64,000 nt of DNA, taken from Flavobacterium saccharophilum. Lineage in GTDB: Bacteria; Bacteroidota; Bacteroidia; Flavobacteriales; Flavobacteriaceae. The stretch is from assembly GCF_900142735.1 (NCBI RefSeq), contig NZ_FRBY01000001.1, positions 434,001-498,000 of the forward strand. Direction: 5' to 3'. Position 1 is the first letter of the stretch. Every line of letters begins with the position of its first letter. Both the position numbers and the translations under genes were made by a program. Shown in pieces: positions 55,245 to 63,791 of the stretch. The notes beneath the pieces are model-generated. The model was not told the origin of the DNA. It did not search any database and saw only the letters and a list, made by a program, of their open reading frames with translations.

Positions 55245-58200
55245 TTAATTCTCAACTTTTACAATAGCCATTTTTCCATTATATGGTTTGTTTCCTTTTG
55301 CTTCTAATGCCTTAGTCGCTTCTGGTAAACCGTCAAATTTTTCATAGTAGATATAATATTTACTTGTTGCTATATTGTAAAAGAAGTTAACATCTGAACG
55401 TCCGGCAGCAACTGCTTTTGTTAGGAATTCGTCTCTTTTTTCAACACTACTATGAACCGCAATAATCATATAATAACCGTTTTCAGAGTTTTTGATATTC
55501 TTGATGATCTGCATATTTGACTGATCCTCACCAAAATCAAAATCGCTTGCCGTTAATGGTGTACTACTTACTTTAGTAGTTTCCTTTATACGTTTAAGGG
55601 CAGCAATATCCTGATTATATCTTCCTTCATCATTTTCATAAGCTGCACGCTTAATTCTACGTTTTTTCTCGATCTCAGTTTCAGCCTTAATACGCTCTAA
55701 ATTTGCAAGTAATGCAGCGCTATCTTGTTCCATTTGTAATTGAGCCGCTTTTAATTGGTTTATCTTTTCAAGATAAGCTTTGTTTAAAGCATCATTTTTA
55801 TTTGGAACTTTTCTTAATCTTTGGTTATATAAATTGGTAAGCTTTATAAGTTCTTCTTTTGATGTTCTGTTTGCATCAGCAAGCTGTACTTTGAAAGCCT
55901 CTAACTGACTATTTTCTGCAGCAACACTCTTAAACGGTTTAGGTTCTCTGTAGATTCCTTTTTCACTTAAATCATTTTCTTCTCTAAGATCATCCAGGTC
56001 TTTTTGCTTTTTGGCCACTGTTGTTGTAAACTGTGCATAAAGCTCTTTTTGTGATGTAATTGCTGCATCTATGGCTTTTGATAAAGCCTCGATTTCTTTT
56101 GCCGAATCATCTTTTGGAGCTGACGCTGCTGCTGCTGCTGCTGCATCTGCTGCTAACTTAGCTTTCAATTCTGCTTCTTCCGCCAGTCTGGCTTGTAATG
56201 CTTCCGCATCAGCTTTAGCTTTAGCGTCGGCAGCTAATTTTAACTGAAGAGCGTCTGCATCGGCTTTGGCTTTTTCTTCTGCCTCAAGTTTAGCTCTCAC
56301 AGCATCTTCCTCAGCTTTCGCTTTGGCATCAGCTGCTTGTTTTATTTTTAATGCTTCTGCATCCGCTTTGGCTTTTGCATCAGCAGCAAGTTTTGCTTGT
56401 AGTGCTACTGCATCCGCTTTTGCTTTTTCATCTGCTGCTAATTTCGCTAAACGAGCCTCTTCTGCTTCTTGTAATTGTTTTGCTTCGGCATCAGCTTTGG
56501 CTTTTGCTGTTGCTTCAGCATCTGCTTTTACTTTAGCGTCAGCAAGTAACTTAGCTTGTAAAGCCTCCATATCAGCTTTTGCTTTAGCATCAGCAGCAAG
56601 TTTTGCTTGTAATGCCTCTGCATCTGCTTTTGCCTTAGCGTCAGCAGCTAATTTTTCCTGACGAGCTGCTTCTTCTACTTTAGCTTTTTCTTCAGCCGCT
56701 TGTTGTACCCTAAGAGCTTCAGCATCTGCTTTAGCTTTCGCATCGGCAGCTAATTTTGCCTGAAGTGCCTCTGCATCCGCTTTCGCTTTAGCATCTGCAG
56801 CTAATTTCGCTTGCAATGCTTCTGCATCAGCTTTAGCTTTAGCATCAGCAGCTAATTTTGCTAAACGTGCCTCTTCTGCTTCTTGTAATTGTTTTGCTTC
56901 AGCTTCAGCTTTTGCTTTGGCAGTAGCTTCAGCATCGGCTTTAACTCTTGCATCAGCAATTAATTTTGCCTGCAATGCTTCCATATCCGCTTTAGCTTTG
57001 GCATCAGCAGCTAACTTCGCTTGCAATGCTTCTGCATCGGCTTTAGCTTTTGCATCAGCAGCTAGTTTCGCTTGTAATGCTTCTGCATCTGCTTTGGCTT
57101 TTGCATCAGCAGCTAATTTTGCTTGTAATGCTTCTGCATCTGCTTTGGCTTTTGCATCAGCAGCTAGTTTTGCCTGTAATGCTTCTGCATCTGCTTTGGC
57201 TTTTGCATCAGCAGCTAGTTTTGCCTGTAATGCTTCTGCATCTGCTTTGGCTTTTGCATCAGCAACTAGTTTCGCTTGTAATGCTTCTGCATCAGCTTTA
57301 GCTTTGGCATCAGCAACAAGTTTTGCTTGTAGTGCTTCTGCATCTGCTTTAGTTTTTGCTTCGGCAGCTAATTTTGCTTGTAATGCTTCTGCATCCGCTT
57401 TGGCTTTTGCATCAGCAGCTAGTTTTATTTTCAATGCTTCAGCATCAGCTTTAGCTTTTGCTTCGGCGGCAATTAATGCTTGTCTTGCTTCTGCATCTGC
57501 TTTGGCTTTTGCATCAGCAGCTAATTTTTCTTTTAGTGCAGCGTCTTCAGCAGCTTTTGCTTTTGCATCAGCAGCTAATTTTGCTTTATTCGCAGCATCA
57601 ATACTTGCTTTCGTTTTAACTTCGGCAGCAGCTTTTGCTTTTGCATCTGCAGTAAGTTTAGCCTGATATGCATCTGAATCAGCTTTGGCTTTTGCATCTG
57701 CGGCTAAAATGGATTGAAGATCTGCGGCTTCCGCTTTTGCTTTTACATCCGCTTTTCTTTTCGCTTCTGCAGCATCAGCTTTTGCTTTTGCGTCGGCAGC
57801 TAACTTAATCTGTAGTGTTTCAGCATCAGCTTTTGCTTTGTCTGCAGCTAATTGTGCAGCTGTTTTTTGTGGCTCTTGCTTAGCAGCGGCCGCTTTCGCT
57901 TTTGCGGCTTCAGCATCGGCTTTTGATTTGTCTGCAGCTAGTTTTAATCTTAATGCTTCAGCATCTGCTTTAGATTTGTCTGCAGCTAATTGTGCCGCTG
58001 TTTTTTGTTCTCCAGTTGCTGTTTTACTTGCAGTTAATGCTTGTGCTCTCGCAGCAGCAGCAGCATCTACTTTTGCTTTATTATCTGCAGCTAATTTTAT
58101 TCTACGTGCTTCAGCATCTGCTCTGGCTTTATCGGCCGCCAATTGAGCTTGTGTCTTTTGTTCTGTTGAAACTGCTTTATTCGCATTTGCTGTTTGTGCT

Positions 58201-59435
58201 CTCGCAGCAGCTACAGCATCGGCTTTTGCTTTCGAATCAGCAGCTAATTTTAATTTTTGTGCTTCTGCAGCATCGGCCTTAGCCTTATTGTCTGCTAATA
58301 ATTTTACTCTTGCCGTTTCAGCATCTGCTTTGGCTTTTTCAGCAGCCGCCAATCTTACTTGTTGTGCTTCTGCATCTGCTTTGGCCTTTGCCTCAGCAGC
58401 TAATTTTGCTTTTTCTGCCCCATCAACTCGTGTAACTGGTGCAGTCGTTTTTTTGGCCATTACCGGTTTTGATTTTGTAGGATCAATAAGTGAACCTTCA
58501 TCATCATCACCGTAATAGTAATTTTTACTTTTGAATTTATAAGCTATTACAAATTCATGGGACCCCCCTAAATTCGTAAGATCACCCATTCCTCTTTCGT
58601 AGTTATATTCAATAGCAATGCTTGGTGAAATATTTACACCAAGCCCTGCCGATATTCCGTACAATGTATTGTATCCGGCCTGTGCCCAAACTCCCTGTGG
58701 AATAGCAATCATGGCAAGCCCAGAAAGAACTGTTTTATCTTTTTTAATTTCTGTTTTTACAATTCCTGAAAATTTACTTCTGTCAAAAAAGCCATAACTA
58801 TCAAGATATCCCGTATACATAGCATGCAATTCGATCGCCTTTTCCGGATCCTCTTTTACCACACCTGTACCAAAATTGTAAAGAATAAGATTGTTTACCG
58901 ATAATCCGAAATCAAGCAATGCTGTACCATAATTAATACCTGGATTAACTGTAAGCAATGTATTTGAAGGATAATCTCCGTTTAAGATATTTGGATCATC
59001 AGAAACTATTTTTCCTTTATCTAAACCACTCTGATACACTCCTGCATTTAAACCAAATGTTAAGTTGCTGTCTTCCTCTAAAACGATGTTATGAGCAAAA
59101 TTGACTACTCCGCCAAAAACGGTCATCAGACCATAATTTTGCTGAAATAAGCCAACTGCAAAAGCTTCGTTTTCTCTAAAACGGCCTGAGTAATTAAACA
59201 AATAAGTATTTGGCGCATCATCAAATTGAACCCATTGTCTTTTGTTATAAAAACTTACATACGGGTTGGACTCGCGAACAAAACTAAATGTCGGATTGAT
59301 TAAATATCTATTGAACTTTAATGAATTTCTGATAGGTAATGAAAACGAAACAACTCCATTCTCAGAAGTTTCCTGGGAATAGAGTGAATTTGAAAAACCG
59401 TAAAATAAAGTTATGAATAGTAGGATTTTCTTCAT
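55245..59435 (-). CDS. sprD: SprD, PorP/SprF barrel fused to a long coiled coil and SPOR-like end
   Basis: The product is 1396 residues. A signal peptide (ending LYSQ) is followed by a PorP/SprF-type beta-barrel region to about residue 310 (NRYLINPTFSFVRESNPY, FAVGLFQQNYGLMTVFGGV, IAIEYNYERGMGDL). Residues about 338-1105 are Ala/Lys/Asp-rich with a 17-residue unit (AKLAADAKAKADAEALQ) that should form a long helix or coiled coil. A further coiled coil runs to about 1290. The last 80 residues resemble a SPOR-type domain (GYYMIIAVHSSVEKRDEF, YYIYYEKFDGLPEATKAL). F. johnsoniae sprD mutants fail to form spreading colonies. The gene starts 1 nt after the sprC stop, so the two are coupled. Confidence 0.88.
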   Translation of the reverse strand: MKKILLFITLFYGFSNSLYSQETSENGVVSFSLPIRNSLKFNRYLINPTFSFVRESNPYVSFYNKRQWVQFDDAPNTYLFNYSGRFRENEAFAVGLFQQNYGLMTVFGGVVNFAHNIVLEEDSNLTFGLNAGVYQSGLDKGKIVSDDPNILNGDYPSNTLLTVNPGINYGTALLDFGLSVNNLILYNFGTGVVKEDPEKAIELHAMYTGYLDSYGFFDRSKFSGIVKTEIKKDKTVLSGLAMIAIPQGVWAQAGYNTLYGISAGLGVNISPSIAIEYNYERGMGDLTNLGGSHEFVIAYKFKSKNYYYGDDDEGSLIDPTKSKPVMAKKTTAPVTRVDGAEKAKLAAEAKAKADAEAQQVRLAAAEKAKADAETARVKLLADNKAKADAAEAQKLKLAADSKAKADAVAAARAQTANANKAVSTEQKTQAQLAADKARADAEARRIKLAADNKAKVDAAAAARAQALTASKTATGEQKTAAQLAADKSKADAEALRLKLAADKSKADAEAAKAKAAAAKQEPQKTAAQLAADKAKADAETLQIKLAADAKAKADAAEAKRKADVKAKAEAADLQSILAADAKAKADSDAYQAKLTADAKAKAAAEVKTKASIDAANKAKLAADAKAKAAEDAALKEKLAADAKAKADAEARQALIAAEAKAKADAEALKIKLAADAKAKADAEALQAKLAAEAKTKADAEALQAKLVADAKAKADAEALQAKLVADAKAKADAEALQAKLAADAKAKADAEALQAKLAADAKAKADAEALQAKLAADAKAKADAEALQAKLAADAKAKADAEALQAKLAADAKAKADMEALQAKLIADARVKADAEATAKAKAEAEAKQLQEAEEARLAKLAADAKAKADAEALQAKLAADAKAKADAEALQAKLAADAKAKADAEALRVQQAAEEKAKVEEAARQEKLAADAKAKADAEALQAKLAADAKAKADMEALQAKLLADAKVKADAEATAKAKADAEAKQLQEAEEARLAKLAADEKAKADAVALQAKLAADAKAKADAEALKIKQAADAKAKAEEDAVRAKLEAEEKAKADADALQLKLAADAKAKADAEALQARLAEEAELKAKLAADAAAAAAASAPKDDSAKEIEALSKAIDAAITSQKELYAQFTTTVAKKQKDLDDLREENDLSEKGIYREPKPFKSVAAENSQLEAFKVQLADANRTSKEELIKLTNLYNQRLRKVPNKNDALNKAYLEKINQLKAAQLQMEQDSAALLANLERIKAETEIEKKRRIKRAAYENDEGRYNQDIAALKRIKETTKVSSTPLTASDFDFGEDQSNMQIIKNIKNSENGYYMIIAVHSSVEKRDEFLTKAVAAGRSDVNFFYNIATSKYYIYYEKFDGLPEATKALEAKGNKPYNGKMAIVKVEN
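56120..58420 (-). repeat. 51-nt tandem repeats encoding the SprD coiled coil
   Basis: The coding unit is 51 nt (17 residues, AKLAADAKAKADAEALQ) and is most regular at 57000-57420, where neighbouring copies are almost identical in DNA. A larger duplication is visible: the stretch with KADMEALQAKL followed by RVKADAEATAKAKAEAEAKQ and EEARLAKLA occurs twice, 414 nt apart (near 56563 and 56977). A run of gct triplets (Ala) lies at about 56121-56150. All changes preserve frame. Confidence 0.85.
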
Positions 59436-59436
59436 A

Positions 59437-60897
59437 TTATTTTATCACAGTTATTGATCCTTTTTTTTCACCTGTGTCTGATTGAATGACATAGTAGTAA
59501 ACTGGATTTACATTTTTAAAATCTTTAATAAACGAATTGACCTGGGGGTCGTAATTACTTCCAACATCATCATACATAATTTCTCCATTTGAGCTCATAA
59601 CTATAACCTTAGTGCTGGCTGTCTTATATACATCAGGGATGTTCCAGTATGGATAACTTCCACTTAAGCTTACTATATTAGGAATTACAGTTGTCGGAGG
59701 GGCTGGTCCGGTAACTTTAAAAAGAAATTCCTTTGTGTCAATACACCCTGAAGCCTGCGAAATTTTAACTTTATAATTACCTACTGCGGCTACCAAATAG
59801 TTATTTGATGTTGCACCTGCAATACTATTATCATTTAAAAACCATTCATAAGTTGGAGTAGTTGCATCTGTTGTAACACTAACATTTAAAGTCTCTCCTT
59901 CTTTAAGTTCAACTGTATCGGCAACATCAATACTGGCAGTAAAACTATTACTGGTAAGATTGATAGATCCTGAAGCTTTACAACCACCAAAATCAACTTC
60001 TACAGAATATGTACCTGATTCATTAGTTGTATAAGTACGAGTACTAACTCCATTAATAATTACACCATCTTTCCTCCATACATAACTATTTCCAGAAGTA
60101 GCCGTTAAGACTGTTCCTGATCCATTAGCACAAAATGGGTTTCCTAAACTTGAATCAACTGTAACTGAAGAACCAGAAGCAGAAGTAGAAACAGTAACAC
60201 GATTTGAATACGATTCAGAAGTACAAGTTCCGTAATTTGTTTCAACGTAATAAACACCCTCAGCAGTAACACTATAACTTGGTCCCGTAGCTCCTGCCAT
60301 AAGAGTTGGAGGTGTAGAAACACCATTGTCCTTATACCAGTTATAGGTCAAAAAAGAATACTTTAACGGAGAGTCATTCGGCGGGGTTGTAGAGTCTGGA
60401 TCGATAGTTAACAAAATACTACCTCCGGAACAAAAGGTTGCTGTTCCGTTAAAATTGTTTATTGTATATTGTCGATCATGTGCTTTGTAATAAATAGGAA
60501 AAGCATTCTTTAAAGCAAATGAAACAAATTTACTACTTGAAAAACCAGTTGTTGAAACTCTAAGACTGTATGTGTCAGATCCTGGAAGATCAGAGGGAAC
60601 TGCAAATTTTATAGTTTTTTGATTAACCGCAGGATCTGAAACTGATATCGTTCTTGCAGTAATAATTGTTGTAAAATTATTAGTTGAAAGCTCTACCACG
60701 AAAACAGTTTCTGCTGGAAAACCAGAATACGTAAAAGTTGCATTATACTCCGTTGCATTATCTGCACAAATTCTGTCAAACGATAAAACTTGTGGGTTTA
60801 TAGCTTTGACCTGTGCATAGGTATTCGTTTTAGTACATAAGATGATACCAAAAAAAAGGAAAAAACGCAATAAAGTTAAAGTAGTTTTTTGAATCAT
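59437..60897 (-). CDS. sprC: SprC, secreted Ig-like-domain gliding protein
   Basis: The product is 486 residues. A signal peptide ends near NTYAQ. At least three Ig/PKD-like domains follow, with the typical YxWxxDG-type strands: YNWYKDNGVSTPP, YVWRKDGVIINGV and YEWFLNDNSIAGA, each ended by a Tyr-x-Val and a Cys. The C-terminal 85 residues (YPYWNIPDVYKTASTKVIVM, YYYVIQSDTGEKKGSITVIK) look like a type-B T9SS sorting domain with a degenerate middle. Its ATG overlaps the upstream stop codon (ATGA). It is required for spreading in F. johnsoniae, and the name rests on gene order. Confidence 0.82.
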   Translation of the reverse strand: MIQKTTLTLLRFFLFFGIILCTKTNTYAQVKAINPQVLSFDRICADNATEYNATFTYSGFPAETVFVVELSTNNFTTIITARTISVSDPAVNQKTIKFAVPSDLPGSDTYSLRVSTTGFSSSKFVSFALKNAFPIYYKAHDRQYTINNFNGTATFCSGGSILLTIDPDSTTPPNDSPLKYSFLTYNWYKDNGVSTPPTLMAGATGPSYSVTAEGVYYVETNYGTCTSESYSNRVTVSTSASGSSVTVDSSLGNPFCANGSGTVLTATSGNSYVWRKDGVIINGVSTRTYTTNESGTYSVEVDFGGCKASGSINLTSNSFTASIDVADTVELKEGETLNVSVTTDATTPTYEWFLNDNSIAGATSNNYLVAAVGNYKVKISQASGCIDTKEFLFKVTGPAPPTTVIPNIVSLSGSYPYWNIPDVYKTASTKVIVMSSNGEIMYDDVGSNYDPQVNSFIKDFKNVNPVYYYVIQSDTGEKKGSITVIK

Positions 60898-61316
60898 ATA
60901 GTACGAGTTCTTGCTAAGTCTATATCTTCAAAAAACAGAATATCGATAAATGTTTCAGAAAAGTCATATTTATAGTTTTCGATAATGTCCTTTGCAAGAA
61001 CAGAATAAAAAGCTGTAATCGATGAATTCTCCTGACAATTTGTAGTAGATTGAGTGTTCGCTTCAGTCGCTATAGAAAGGCTATCCTTGGGGATGGATAG
61101 CCCTGCTATTAACTGATTAGAATTATCATCTAATTTACTGATACGTTTATCAGCTATATCATTATTTTGGTTTAAAACAATTGACGCGGTTCTGTCGCAT
61201 TTTGCAGTAAAAGAAGCTGTTTTGCTAGCCTCTGTGCTTTGTGCATGTAAACTTAACGCAATAGGAGATACCAAAAATATTATATAAATAAAATACTTTT
61301 TTATAGTTGGGGCCAT
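60894..61316 (-). CDS. Small secreted protein of the gliding operon
   Basis: The product is 140 residues. Residues 1-25 are a signal peptide (FIYIIFLVSPIALSLHAQ). The mature part is polar, rich in Ser, Asn, Asp and Thr, with two Cys (AKCDRT and TTNCQEN) that could form a disulphide. No known domain was recognised. It overlaps sprC by 4 nt (ATGA), which argues for co-translation and a link to gliding. Confidence 0.72.
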   Translation of the reverse strand: MAPTIKKYFIYIIFLVSPIALSLHAQSTEASKTASFTAKCDRTASIVLNQNNDIADKRISKLDDNSNQLIAGLSIPKDSLSIATEANTQSTTNCQENSSITAFYSVLAKDIIENYKYDFSETFIDILFFEDIDLARTRTI

Positions 61317-61417
61317 TATGTTTTGATCTTTATTTAGTCCGGTATTAGACGATACATAAATTGTGTCTGGGGACTTTATTAATAAAATTTACGCTCTAAA
61401 ATAAAAATCGAAATCAA

Positions 61418-62710
61418 TTATTTGTTACCGCTAGACGCTGTGATTTTTCCTAATTGTAATCTGAAATCCGGCTTTTTAGGATTGAAAATATCAATGAATG
61501 TTTCTTTGTTATCACTTTGTGCCATAACATTGAAAAACACAGGATTTCCGTACCAGCTTTCTAAATCTTCATTGTTAGAATTGTATTCTGTAAAGATGTT
61601 TCCATTACATAGGTTAAAATACATTTCTTCAATTTTGATTTTCTTAAGATTAGCATCGTTAATCTCTGTTTTACTGTCTAATAAAACAGCAGGATTAAAT
61701 CCAGAGATTACGCTTCTTTTCATTTCTAGTGAAGCAGTTTCAGCAACATAAATTGCCTCTTTTACTAAACCAGCCTGAATATCAGCTTTGATGTTCTCAC
61801 TGTCGTTAAGCATTGTAATATTTGTGGCTACAACTAAAGTTTGTTTTTTAGTAAAATCAGTTTCATTTTTCTTTTCGAATGATTTTACTTCCATGCAACG
61901 AGATCCGTCTTTATTACTTGATAAATAAGAAGATCTTACTGCTAATGAGTTATATAAACGACATTGTACACCTTGAGTAAATTTGTAATCGTCGTTGATT
62001 GATTTATAAGAAACTAATTTAGTAGCGTTAAAATCACCTCCAAAGAAAGCGAATGAGTCACCACCAGAATAGCTAACCATTACGTTTTCAACAACTGTTT
62101 TGCTTCCAACACCCGCAAGAGTTAAACCATTGAAAGTATCAGCTCCTTTTACTTTTTTTCCAGCAAATTCAATTCTCACAAATCTTAAAATTCCTGAGTT
62201 TCCAGCAACATTGTCACCACCATAAGTAGTAAGCGTTGGATCAAGATCTAAGTTATAAGAACCTACATTTCCAAATTTGTTGATTGGAGCATCACCAAGA
62301 ATTACAACTCCACCCCAGTCTCCAGCTTTTTTCTGGCTGCGGTTTGATGTAAATACGATTGGATCAGTTTCTAAACCGTCTGCAATAATTTGCGCACCTT
62401 TTGTAACTACCAATGTTCCTTTTGTTTCGAAATCACCAATAATTAAAGTTCCAGGCTCGATTGTTAAAACAGCATTGTTTGTAACATAAACGTTTCCTTG
62501 CAAAACATAAATATTCCTCTTCAGCAATTTAGTATTAACAGAAATGTTTCCTGCTAAAATTTGGTTTGCTTCTCCATACTCTACTTTGTTAGGCTTAAAT
62601 TCGGTCCAGTTGTTCAACCAATTAGTGTAGCCCATAATTCCTTTCTCTTGTTGAGCACTCATTGCAGTAACTGTCAAAAGCACGCAGATCATTTGAGTAA
62701 TTTTTTTCAT
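61418..62710 (-). CDS. Secreted beta-helix protein of the gliding operon
   Basis: The product is 430 residues. The signal peptide ends near AMSAQ. From about residue 60 the sequence shows the regular short-strand pattern of a right-handed parallel beta-helix (VLTIEPGTLIIGD, GTLVVTKGAQIIADG, DPIVFTSNRSQKKAGDWGG, VVILGDAPIN). Similar T9SS-era proteins are common in Bacteroidota. The C-terminus (DIFNPKKPDFRLQLG) is not an obvious sorting domain. No catalytic site is evident. Its role in gliding is unknown. The ATG at 62710 follows a 192-nt leader that includes a C-run (ACCCCCT). Confidence 0.8.
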   Translation of the reverse strand: MKKITQMICVLLTVTAMSAQQEKGIMGYTNWLNNWTEFKPNKVEYGEANQILAGNISVNTKLLKRNIYVLQGNVYVTNNAVLTIEPGTLIIGDFETKGTLVVTKGAQIIADGLETDPIVFTSNRSQKKAGDWGGVVILGDAPINKFGNVGSYNLDLDPTLTTYGGDNVAGNSGILRFVRIEFAGKKVKGADTFNGLTLAGVGSKTVVENVMVSYSGGDSFAFFGGDFNATKLVSYKSINDDYKFTQGVQCRLYNSLAVRSSYLSSNKDGSRCMEVKSFEKKNETDFTKKQTLVVATNITMLNDSENIKADIQAGLVKEAIYVAETASLEMKRSVISGFNPAVLLDSKTEINDANLKKIKIEEMYFNLCNGNIFTEYNSNNEDLESWYGNPVFFNVMAQSDNKETFIDIFNPKKPDFRLQLGKITASSGNK

Positions 62711-62902
62711 GATAGGGGGTATTACGGTTAATAATAAATTTGGGTATGCGTAAATGATAAAAACTCATCTCTGGTTTTCTGATCTTATTCAGAACACATC
62801 GAGAACGAGTTATTGTTTTTATCTCTTTCAAAATTTAACGTTATGAAAATCTAGCTCATTTACGTAAAGACTTTGAAAAAGGTTTTAAAAAATATTTTTT
62901 TA
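62711..62902 (-). promoter_or_regulatory. Leader before the beta-helix gene
   Basis: This 192-nt gap holds a 9-bp inverted repeat (cgtaaatga at 62749-62757, tcatttacg at 62856-62864) and a C-run, ACCCCCT, just before the start codon. I did not find a convincing promoter box. It may be a long operon leader or processing site. Confidence 0.3.
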
Positions 62903-63355
62903 TTACATCTCGTTCAAATCGTTGAATTCGTGCAATGATTTCAATGTGCTTTCGTAAAATAAAATAGCAGCGATCAGATTCCCTTTGTCTGAATAAGGCA
63001 TCATTTTTCTCTGAAATTCTACTGTTGTATCTAAGAATGTTGTTGTTCCGATAGCTTGGTTATCCAACACTTTTTTGTGTTCAGAATCGTCTGGAATACC
63101 TAAATCTGCCATCGTAACACCTGGTTTGGTAACCAAAGCAATGTAAGGGAGAGTTTTTACTAAAACTTTAATACGCTCAATGTATAATTCCAAAAGCTCA
63201 CCTTTTTGCATACCACTCAATTCTTTTTGGTCATGGTATTTACGAATAAGAGCCGTTGTACTAATTATACTTCTCGGAGCATTTTTTGCCTGTGCTGAAA
63301 TAGCTCCGGTTGTCAATAAAAAAAGTGCACTAAATAAAATAATTTTCCCTTTCAT
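62903..63355 (-). CDS. First gene of the gliding operon, secreted protein of unknown function
   Basis: The product is 150 residues. The signal peptide is residues 1-22 (ending ISAQA). The mature part is helical and charged, with LLELYIERIKVLVKTLPYIAL and a C-terminal LKSLHEFNDLNEM. No known domain was recognised. It is the first gene after the promoter at 63388-63417 and begins the seven-gene series that contains sprB. F. johnsoniae has a seven-gene operon in the same place. Confidence 0.72.
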   Translation of the reverse strand: MKGKIILFSALFLLTTGAISAQAKNAPRSIISTTALIRKYHDQKELSGMQKGELLELYIERIKVLVKTLPYIALVTKPGVTMADLGIPDDSEHKKVLDNQAIGTTTFLDTTVEFQRKMMPYSDKGNLIAAILFYESTLKSLHEFNDLNEM

Positions 63356-63387
63356 AGATTCTTATTTATAGTTGTTATTGATGAAAA

Positions 63388-63417
63388 CAAAAATATATAA
63401 ATTAACTTAAATTGCAA
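63388..63417 (-). promoter_or_regulatory. Promoter of the gliding operon
   Basis: On the minus strand TTG (63417-63415), a 19-nt spacer and TATTTTTG (63395-63388) match the Bacteroidota consensus fully. The first ATG lies 32 nt downstream at 63355. This is the best promoter in the window. Confidence 0.75.
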
Positions 63418-63759
63418 CTTTATTGATTTCTTTTTTCAAAAAAAATCCTTAAAAAAAACTTAAAATTCAGTCTTATGTCGAGAAAATGTGCGTTTTAACG
63501 AGCTTTTTGTTAAAAACGTTAAAGCCAAAACTGTAAGATATTACACATGACAATTCTTGGTTTTTACAAAATTATAGCCAAAAAAAAACCATAATTATCA
63601 ATTTTTAAAAAAAACTATTAACAAAATATTCTTAATATCTCTCTCAATTAATCCCTTTATTAACAAAAGCTGAGATCAAAAACAAAAAAAATTAAGTTAA
63701 AAACCTTTCATAAAAAGCAGAAATAAAAAGTAGCCTTATAAACTTTTTCCCGAAAATTT
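63418..63759. other. AT-rich divergent intergenic region
   Basis: About 340 nt between the gliding promoter and the delta-prime promoter with long A- and T-runs. A loose inverted repeat (cgttttaac near 63491 and gttaaaaacg near 63510) is the only structure seen. I found no gene, tRNA or known RNA here. Confidence 0.5.
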
Positions 63760-63787
63760 TTGACTACATCATTTTCTTATATCTTTG
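63760..63787 (+). promoter_or_regulatory. Promoter of the delta-prime gene
   Basis: TTG at 63760-63762, a 17-nt spacer and TATCTTTG at 63780-63787. The start codon is at 63792, only 4 nt beyond the -7 box, so the mRNA is likely leaderless or nearly so. Confidence 0.6.
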
Positions 63788-63791
63788 CTTC

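Noticed and set aside
56266-56661. Second plus-strand open frame opposite sprD
   Set aside because: Same antisense repeat effect as at 56917-57666; stop codons are absent only because the repeat lacks them on that strand.
56917-57666. Long plus-strand open frame (249 residues) opposite sprD
   Set aside because: It is the antisense of the Ala/Lys/Asp repeat; its Ala/Ser/Phe-rich product only mirrors the repeat and has no start context or family signal.
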